A DNA stretch of 20,504 bases from JAMQKA01 sp033722415 (GTDB lineage: Bacteria > Bacteroidota > Rhodothermia > Balneolales > Balneolaceae), in assembly GCA_033722415.1 (NCBI GenBank), contig JAWVZC010000027.1:1-20504 (forward strand), given 5' to 3'. Each line of letters starts with the position of its first letter. Position 1 is the stretch's first letter. A model generated the notes under the pieces. The model ran no database searches and was not told the DNA's origin. It saw only the letters and a program-made list of their open reading frames with translations. Of the stretch, positions 15,167-20,504 are shown one piece after another. A program made the position numbers and the translations under genes.

Positions 15167-15589
15167 ATGAAGCGAGTAACCGGCATCGGAGGCGTGTTTT
15201 TCAAGAGTCGTGATTCCCGGCAGACCAGGGAGTGGTACCGCAAGCACCTCGGTATCCAGAGCGGAGAGTACGGCGGAACGTTTGAGTGGCGCCATGCGGG
15301 CGACGGCAGTAAAAAAGGGTTTACCGCATGGGGTCCGTTCAAGGATGATACCGACTATTTTGATCCCGGCACACGGGAGTTTATGATCAACTACCGGGTG
15401 GATAACCTGAAAAAGCTGCTGGAACAGCTGGAAGAGGAAGGCGTGGAGATCGTAGGTGGAATCGAGGAGTATGAATACGGTAAATTCGGCTGGATTATGG
15501 ATCCCGATGGCACAAAAATCGAGCTCTGGGAACCGAATGACGAGGTCTACTCCGGCATGGCCGATGAGGGCCTGAATATGAGCAGCTGA
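15167..15589 (+). CDS. VOC-superfamily protein (glyoxalase/dioxygenase fold)
   Basis: A small soluble protein of 140 aa from the chosen ATG, with two beta-alpha-beta-beta-beta modules: RVTGIGGVFFKSRDSRQTREWYRKHLG at the start, and FGWIMDPDGTKIELWEP near residues 106-122, whose terminal Glu is the usual metal ligand of the fold. The family includes glyoxalase I, dioxygenases and drug-binding proteins; the reaction here cannot be told. ATG at 15167 is preferred because GGAG (15158-15161) lies at a good distance before it; a GTG at 15161 would start inside that motif. This is one of the few clear Shine-Dalgarno sequences in the window. It lies between the symporter and the lipoprotein hydrolase on the same strand, so it may be in the same unit. 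Confidence 0.8.
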   Translation: MKRVTGIGGVFFKSRDSRQTREWYRKHLGIQSGEYGGTFEWRHAGDGSKKGFTAWGPFKDDTDYFDPGTREFMINYRVDNLKKLLEQLEEEGVEIVGGIEEYEYGKFGWIMDPDGTKIELWEPNDEVYSGMADEGLNMSS

Positions 15590-15667
15590 GTTTGCCGGAC
15601 AACCATTGCATCCCGGGCCGGTTCCGACTGTCGAGAGATCCCGAACCGGGAAACAAGACCGATCCCC

Positions 15668-16924
15668 ATGATATATCGTTTGTTGGTGATACCTGCACTT
15701 CTGCTGTTTCTGGTATCGTGTGGCCGTTCCGAACTGCAGCCAAAGCAGGGTTCTGCAACGATTTCCGCGATCGACAGCCTGCTGGCTTCTGAAGTTGCCG
15801 GGCCGCTGCCCGGGGCGGTGGTCCGGGTGCAGCAGGGCGATTCCGTGCTGCATGAGAACGCGTACGGGTTTGCTCGGATGTACGGGAACGATCTGCAGCC
15901 GGTAGAACAGCCCGATACCATGCGGGTTGATCACCTGTTCGATCTCGCATCGCTGACCAAGGTGTTCGTCACCACGTTTGGAATCATGATGCTGGTCGAT
16001 GAGGGCTCGGTACATCTTGATGATCCCATACACCGGTGGCTGCCGGAGTTTTCCGAAGGCAAGAAACGCGACATTACCCTGCGGCACCTACTGTCGCATT
16101 CCGCGGGGTTGTGCCCGTGGAAGCCGACCTACTACCGCGCCTCGGATCCCGCTGAACAGTACGGGTATATCGCGGCCCTTCCGCTGCAGTACCCGGTGGG
16201 CGAAGGACGGCATTATTCCGACCTGGGATTCATGCTGCTCGGTGAAATTATCCACAGGATCACCGGCAGTCGGGTCGACCGTTTTCTTCGGGATCGGCTC
16301 TACGAACCGCTGGGCCTCAGGCGAACATGCTACACTCCCCTGGAGCATGGGATGGCGGCCGGCGAAATTGCGGCGACTTCGCACGGAAATCCGTTTGAAC
16401 GACAGATGGTGTATGACGACTCGTTCGGATATAATGTAGATCTGGACCCGGAGTTGTGGGACGGCTGGCGGCAGTACACCCTGCGGGGTGAGGTGAACGA
16501 CGGGAATGCCTGGTACGGGGCCGGGGGTGTGGCGGCACATGCCGGGCTTTTCTCCATGGCCGCCGACCTGCAGGTGCTGATCACCCTGCTGCTGAACGGC
16601 GGGAACCGTAACGGAGAGCAGCTGATATCGCCGGCTGTAGTCGATACGTTTCTAACGGAAAACCGGTTCGGCAACGGGCTGGGGTGGGCGATGGATCCGG
16701 CGGTCTTTTCTGCGGAGGGCGTGCCAGCGGGCAGTTTCGGGCACACGGGGTTCACCGGCACCAGCGTTGCGGTTATCCCGGAAAAGCAGCTTTCGATTAT
16801 CCTGCTCACCAACCGCCAGCATGCCGGTCGCCTGGAAAGCGGCTATTACTACGACCTGGATCCGCTGCGCCAGAAACTTGTCGATATCGTATTACAGTTC
16901 GATGGACACGGAAAAAACCGCTGA
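15668..16924 (+). CDS. Lipoprotein serine hydrolase of the class C beta-lactamase fold
   Basis: A 418-aa exported enzyme. The N-terminal hydrophobic stretch ends in a lipobox L-V-S-C, so C18 is probably lipidated. The active site is that of the AmpC/EstB/penicillin-binding-protein group: S95-L-T-K98 (SxxK), Y183-S-D185 (the YxN equivalent) and H359-T-G361 (the KTG equivalent). The block G-E-V-N-D-G-N near 274-280, followed by GAGGVAAHAGLFS near 284-296, is very like the domain found fused to NagZ N-acetylglucosaminidases in Bacteroidota. A role in trimming cell-wall peptides, esters or amides in the periplasm is likely; resistance to beta-lactams cannot be assumed. It is the last gene of the NagX-symporter block, 78 bases after the VOC gene. 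Confidence 0.87.
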   Translation: MIYRLLVIPALLLFLVSCGRSELQPKQGSATISAIDSLLASEVAGPLPGAVVRVQQGDSVLHENAYGFARMYGNDLQPVEQPDTMRVDHLFDLASLTKVFVTTFGIMMLVDEGSVHLDDPIHRWLPEFSEGKKRDITLRHLLSHSAGLCPWKPTYYRASDPAEQYGYIAALPLQYPVGEGRHYSDLGFMLLGEIIHRITGSRVDRFLRDRLYEPLGLRRTCYTPLEHGMAAGEIAATSHGNPFERQMVYDDSFGYNVDLDPELWDGWRQYTLRGEVNDGNAWYGAGGVAAHAGLFSMAADLQVLITLLLNGGNRNGEQLISPAVVDTFLTENRFGNGLGWAMDPAVFSAEGVPAGSFGHTGFTGTSVAVIPEKQLSIILLTNRQHAGRLESGYYYDLDPLRQKLVDIVLQFDGHGKNR

Positions 16925-17177
16925 TCGAGTCGGGGAAGTCGTCGCCTCCATGAGGGCCCGTACTGTGAGATCCCTGACTAGAGCCATATTAACGTGCAAT
17001 CCCCGCCAGCGGGCTCCTGACCCGGTAATATCCGGTCGTCGCCCCCCGGTACCCCATGCAGAAATGCCGGTCGACGACATGCAGTTGATTTTTTTTACGG
17101 TAAAACCGCTATTTAAAAAGCAGAGGCAGGGATATTGCCGCGTCTTTTAATCGCACCTTAGAGGAATTGAAATGGAC

Positions 17178-17206
17178 GACGACCGACGACAGATGACCGA
17201 TGACCG
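17178..17206 (+). repeat. Heptamer array A (GATGACC type)
   Basis: Four 7-base units in perfect register: GACGACC, GACGACA, GATGACC, GATGACC, then G. The last fifteen bases (17192-17206) are the exact reverse complement of 17455-17469 in array C. Confidence 0.85.
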
Positions 17207-17245
17207 TTTGTTTTGTGGCCCTTTCTTTATTGGATTGATAGTAAA

Positions 17246-17287
17246 CTGATAGCTGATAGCCGACTGCTGATCACTGATCGCTGTCAG
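17246..17287 (+). repeat. Heptamer array B (CTGATAG type)
   Basis: Six 7-base units in register: CTGATAG, CTGATAG, CCGACTG, CTGATCA, CTGATCG, CTGTCAG. A further TTGATAG lies just upstream at 17235-17241, out of register by four bases. Confidence 0.85.
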
Positions 17288-17437
17288 GACGCTGGTAAAA
17301 CCGGAATCGGGACCTTGAAGCGGGGTGTCAACAGTCAACCGTGATTCCTGCCCCCTCCCACAAAGGAATGGCCATATTGATACCAACTTACTGTTCAAGC
17401 ACCATGCATCACCAGCCGTTGAAGCAGTATAGCTGGG

Positions 17438-17472
17438 CATCGGTCCGCCGTCCCCGGTCATCGGTCATCCGT
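17438..17472 (-). repeat. Heptamer array C (inverted relative to A)
   Basis: Five 7-base units in register on the plus strand: CATCGGT, CCGCCGT, CCCCGGT, CATCGGT, CATCCGT. The reverse complement gives the same unit as array A, so A and C form an inverted pair about 230 bases apart. Confidence 0.85.
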
Positions 17473-17524
17473 CTTTTCCAAAAATACCGAACAGGAACTG
17501 AAGTCAGCTCAAACTCGTATCTGT

Positions 17525-17567
17525 CCTTCAACCTGCAACCTTCAAACCTGCAACCTTCAACCTGTCC
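17525..17567 (-). repeat. Heptamer array D (CCTTCAA/CCTGCAA alternating)
   Basis: Units alternate CCTTCAA, CCTGCAA, CCTTCAA, then one extra A, CCTGCAA, CCTTCAA, CCTGTCC. The array ends six bases before the stop codon of the minus-strand metH gene at 17574. Confidence 0.88.
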
Positions 17568-17573
17568 ACTCAA

Positions 17574-20504
17574 TTATTCCGGGTCATACGCCAAGTTCGA
17601 CTGCAGCCAGCGCTCTACCTCCCCGACCGCCATTCCTTTGCGTTCGGCATAGTTCTCGATCTGGTCGCGTTTCAGGTTGCCGACGTTGAAGTAGGTGGAT
17701 TCGGGATGAGCGAAGTAGAGTCCGCTGACCGATGCCGCCGGGGTCATCGCCTTGCTTTCGGTCAGCGTAATACAGGCATTTTCGGGGACTTGCAGCAGCT
17801 CAAACAGGATATCTTTCTCCGTATGATCCGGCTGGGCGGGATAGCCCGGCGCGGGCCTGATGCCGGTGTACTTCTCCCGTATCAGTTCCTCGTTGCTAAA
17901 GTTCTCATCCGGTGCGTAGCCCCAGTACTCTTTGCGCACCTTTTCATGCATCAGCTCGGCAAACGCCTCCGCGAGGCGGTCGGCCAGTGCCTTGGTCAGG
18001 ATGGCGTGGTAGTCGTCATGCTGATCCTCGTACTGTTTCACCAGCTTGTCTGCCCCCAGCCCGGCCGTGACGGCAAATCCGCCCACATAATCCCGTAGGC
18101 CCGATTTTTTTGGAGCCACAAAATCGGCCAGGGCCTTGTTGGGTTCTCCTCTTCGCTTTTGGGCCTGTTGACGCAAGGTATGGAGTACGGTTTGAACCTC
18201 GGTACGGGTGTCATCGGAATAGATCTCGATATCGTCGTGCCCCACGCTGTTGGCGGGAAATAATCCCATCACCCCGTTTGCCTGCAGCAGCTGCTGTTTG
18301 ACGATCCTGTCAAGCAGCCGGCGGGCATCGTCATACAGCTTTCGGGCCTCTTCGCCGTAGGTGTCATCCTCCAGGATGGCGGGAAACCGACCCGGCATCT
18401 GCCAGGTAATAAAAAAGGGTCCCCAGTCGATGTAATTGCGCAGTTCCGAGAGGGGATAATCCCGGAACACATGAAGGCCCGGGTTCCGGGGTTTTACGAC
18501 AGGACTGTTCTTCCAGTCGATCTGCATCTTGTTCTGCCGGGCTTCTTCCAGCGAAAGATATGTTTTGCGGCTGGATCGGCCCTCATGCTGCCGGCGCAGC
18601 TGCTCGTATTCATCGGCCGTCTCCTGTACAAACTCATCTCGCAGGGTTTTGGAAACAAGGTTGCCGGCCACCGACACGCTCCGCGAGGCATCCAGCACAT
18701 GGACCACCGGCTGATCGTAATTCGGTTCAATTTTAACAGCGGTGTGAAGCCGCGAGGTAGTGGCGCCGCCGATCATCAGCGGCTGGGTGAACTTCTCCCG
18801 TTTCAGCTCTTTGGCCACATGCACCATCTCGTCCAGCGAGGGCGTGATGAGCCCGCTGAGCCCGATCAGGTCCACGTTATTTGATTTGGCCTCCTCCAGG
18901 ATCTTTTCTGCAGGAACCATCACTCCCAGGTCGATCACGTCAAAATTGTTGCAGCGCAGCACCACCGCCACGATATTTTTGCCGATGTCGTGCACATCGC
19001 CCTTTACGGTGGCCAGCAGAACCCGGGCCTTGGGTTCGCTGTTTTTGTTTTTCCGTTTCTCCTCCTCGATATAGGGGACCAGGTGCGCCACCCCCTTCTT
19101 CATGACGCGGGCGCTTTTTACCACCTGGGGCAGAAACATTTTGCCCGCCCCGAACAGGTCGCCGACTACGTCCATACCCCGCATCATCGGTCCCTCGATG
19201 ACCTCGATCGGGTGATCATACTGCTGCCGTGCCTCCTCCACGTCATCCACAATATAGTCCACAATTCCCTTGACCAGGGCGTGTTTGATCCGCTCCTCCA
19301 CATCCTGTTCGCGCCACTCCTCTTTTTTGGCAGCCTGCGTGCCGGACGATTCATCCTTGATCTCTTCGGCATACTCCAGCAGACGTTCGGTGGCATCATC
19401 CCGGCGGTTGAGCAGTACATCCTCCACCCGTTCCCGGAGTGCTTCGGGGATCTCCTCGTACACCTCCAGCTGACCGGCATTGACAATACCCATATCCATG
19501 CCCGCCTCAATGGCATGGTACAGGAAGGCGGAGTGCATCGCCTCGCGCATCCGGTTGTTGCCTCGGAATGAGAACGAGATGTTACTGACCCCGCCGCTCA
19601 CCTTGGCCAGTGGCAGGTTTTCCTTGATCCACTTTGTGGCCCGGATAAAATCAACCCCGTAGCTGTTGTGTTCCTCGATGCCGGTGGCCACCGTCAGAAT
19701 GTTGGGATCCATGATGATATCCTGCGGCTTAAAACCAACTTCTTCGGTGAGGATGTTGTAGGCGCGTTCGGCGATCTCGATTCGGCGTTCATAGGTATCG
19801 GCCTGGCCCTTTTCGTCAAACGCCATGACGATGACCGCCGCCCCGAAATTGCGAATTTCCCGGGCCTGTTTTTTAAATTCCTCTTCGCCCTCTTTCAGGC
19901 TGATGGAGTTGACCACGCATTTGCCCTGCACCGTTTTGAGTCCCCCCTTCAGTACCGACCATTTCGAGGAATCGATCATAATCGGGACCCGTGCGATATC
20001 CGGTTCGGCGGCGATCAGCTGCAGAAAGTCGGTCATGGCCTTCTCGGAGTCGAGCATCCCCTCGTCCATGTTCACATCCACGATCTGGGCCCCGTTTTCC
20101 ACCTGCTGACGCGCCACCGAGAGCGCCTCCTCGAAGTCGCCGTCGGTGATCAGGCGCCGAAACTTCCGGGAACCCATCACGTTGGTGCGCTCCCCGACAT
20201 TGACAAAGTTGGTTTCCGGGCGAACCACCAGGGGCTCGAGTCCGCTGAGCCGCAGGTACGGTTTCTGTTTGGGGATCGACCGGGGTTCATACCGGCCGGC
20301 TACCTCGGCAATGGCCGCGATATGTTCGGGACGCGTGCCGCAGCATCCCCCCACGATATTCACGAAGTCGGCTTCCGCGTACTCCCGGAACTGTTCGGCC
20401 ATGAATTCGGGCGACTCGTTATACTCGCCCATTTCGTCGGGCAGGCCGGCGTTGGGGTAGAGGCTGGTGTGACAGTCGGCGATTTCCGCCAGCTCCTCGA
20501 TGTA
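17574..20504 (-). CDS. metH: Cobalamin-dependent methionine synthase, 5' end outside the window
   Basis: The frame is open to the right edge, giving 976 aa; roughly 250 N-terminal residues should be missing. It transfers a methyl group from methyl-tetrahydrofolate through cobalamin to homocysteine. In order from the edge: the end of the homocysteine domain with zinc cysteines in GGCCGT (about 20336-20350); the folate-binding domain from VGERTNVMGSRKF (about 20204) onward; the cap and B12 domain, where DVHDIGKNIV places the cobalt-ligand His codon at 18990-18992; and the activation domain with RPAPGYPAQPDH, the C-terminal TESKAMTPAASVSGLYFAHP and RKGMAVGEVERWL. All motifs are intact. An internal Met at 20432 is not the start. 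Any cobalamin or SAM riboswitch upstream would be out of view. Confidence 0.97.
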   Translation of the reverse strand, partial: YIEELAEIADCHTSLYPNAGLPDEMGEYNESPEFMAEQFREYAEADFVNIVGGCCGTRPEHIAAIAEVAGRYEPRSIPKQKPYLRLSGLEPLVVRPETNFVNVGERTNVMGSRKFRRLITDGDFEEALSVARQQVENGAQIVDVNMDEGMLDSEKAMTDFLQLIAAEPDIARVPIMIDSSKWSVLKGGLKTVQGKCVVNSISLKEGEEEFKKQAREIRNFGAAVIVMAFDEKGQADTYERRIEIAERAYNILTEEVGFKPQDIIMDPNILTVATGIEEHNSYGVDFIRATKWIKENLPLAKVSGGVSNISFSFRGNNRMREAMHSAFLYHAIEAGMDMGIVNAGQLEVYEEIPEALRERVEDVLLNRRDDATERLLEYAEEIKDESSGTQAAKKEEWREQDVEERIKHALVKGIVDYIVDDVEEARQQYDHPIEVIEGPMMRGMDVVGDLFGAGKMFLPQVVKSARVMKKGVAHLVPYIEEEKRKNKNSEPKARVLLATVKGDVHDIGKNIVAVVLRCNNFDVIDLGVMVPAEKILEEAKSNNVDLIGLSGLITPSLDEMVHVAKELKREKFTQPLMIGGATTSRLHTAVKIEPNYDQPVVHVLDASRSVSVAGNLVSKTLRDEFVQETADEYEQLRRQHEGRSSRKTYLSLEEARQNKMQIDWKNSPVVKPRNPGLHVFRDYPLSELRNYIDWGPFFITWQMPGRFPAILEDDTYGEEARKLYDDARRLLDRIVKQQLLQANGVMGLFPANSVGHDDIEIYSDDTRTEVQTVLHTLRQQAQKRRGEPNKALADFVAPKKSGLRDYVGGFAVTAGLGADKLVKQYEDQHDDYHAILTKALADRLAEAFAELMHEKVRKEYWGYAPDENFSNEELIREKYTGIRPAPGYPAQPDHTEKDILFELLQVPENACITLTESKAMTPAASVSGLYFAHPESTYFNVGNLKRDQIENYAERKGMAVGEVERWLQSNLAYDPE

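Larger units (their letters stand above)
16925..17573. other. Gene-free 649-base region with heptamer arrays
   Basis: No frame here has family similarity; the short open frames arise because 7-bp repeats rarely contain stops. The left part (16925-17170) holds GTCGTCG / CGACGAC (about 17035-17077) as a long-loop inverted repeat and a run of eight T at about 17089-17096, possibly linked to termination of the hydrolase operon. The right part (17178-17567) carries four main 7-bp repeat arrays, listed separately, plus a two-unit GTCAAC array at 17327-17340. Confidence 0.7.

Noticed and set aside
15149..16087. A 312-codon minus-strand frame across the VOC and hydrolase genes
   Set aside because: It is antisense to two genes with clear active-site motifs and has no motif of its own.
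17178..17567. Heptamer arrays considered as a CRISPR array
   Set aside because: Units are 7 bases with no spacers, and no cas gene is nearby.
17341..17652. A 103-codon plus-strand frame in the heptamer region
   Set aside because: It runs through repeat arrays and into the antisense of metH; 7-bp repeats stay open by chance.

Overview
The window looks like chromosomal DNA from a Gram-negative bacterium of the Bacteroidota/Balneolota/Rhodothermota (FCB) group; this placement is inference. It rests on a NagB deaminase fused to a PIG-L/LmbE deacetylase, a DUF4097 membrane-anchored solenoid protein, lipoprotein-anchored periplasmic enzymes, a NagX/HGSNAT-like membrane acyltransferase beside an SSS symporter, and start codons that mostly lack Shine-Dalgarno sequences. 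Base composition is moderately GC-rich, with AT-rich intergenic regions. I see no rRNA, tRNA, CRISPR array, transposase or phage gene.

Layout. 1-342 is gene-poor and holds a perfect inverted repeat. 343-2453 (minus) is a two-gene operon with a 4-base overlap: a DUF4097 solenoid protein, then the tRNA methyltransferase mnmD. 2815-5286 (plus) carries an M20 amidohydrolase and a DAO-family FAD oxidoreductase. 5454-6723 (minus) carries an isoprenylcysteine-methyltransferase-like membrane protein and, one base later, a NudL-type CoA pyrophosphatase. 6927-8162 (plus) is a lipoprotein subtilase followed by a clear intrinsic terminator. 8310-10019 (plus) holds an adenosine-kinase-like PfkB enzyme and rdgB, both purine-related. 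10139-12052 (minus) is the NagB/PIG-L fusion. 12212-16924 (plus) runs NagX/HGSNAT-like protein, SSS symporter, VOC protein and a beta-lactamase-fold lipoprotein. 16925-17573 is a 649-base gene-free stretch full of 7-bp tandem repeats. 17574 to the right edge (minus) is metH, whose 5' end lies outside the window.

How the genes fit together. 10139-16924 reads as an amino-sugar or muropeptide salvage locus (inference): an exported serine hydrolase of the type found with or fused to NagZ, a sodium-driven importer, a membrane protein of the family that acetylates amino sugars in animals and sits in nag operons elsewhere, and the cytoplasmic deaminase/deacetylase. The other blocks are housekeeping or repair: tRNA wobble modification, nucleotide-pool cleaning and methionine synthesis.

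Most unusual points. (1) A run of ten G near the end of the DUF4097 gene: one extra G would fuse it in frame to mnmD, while one fewer gives a short alternative tail. (2) A 9-bp coding repeat gives an (L-x-N) tripeptide array, followed by solenoid rungs spaced exactly 18 residues apart with a ladder of histidines. (3) Several different 7-bp repeat arrays lie beyond the 3' ends of metH and nagB, with two of them inverted relative to each other.
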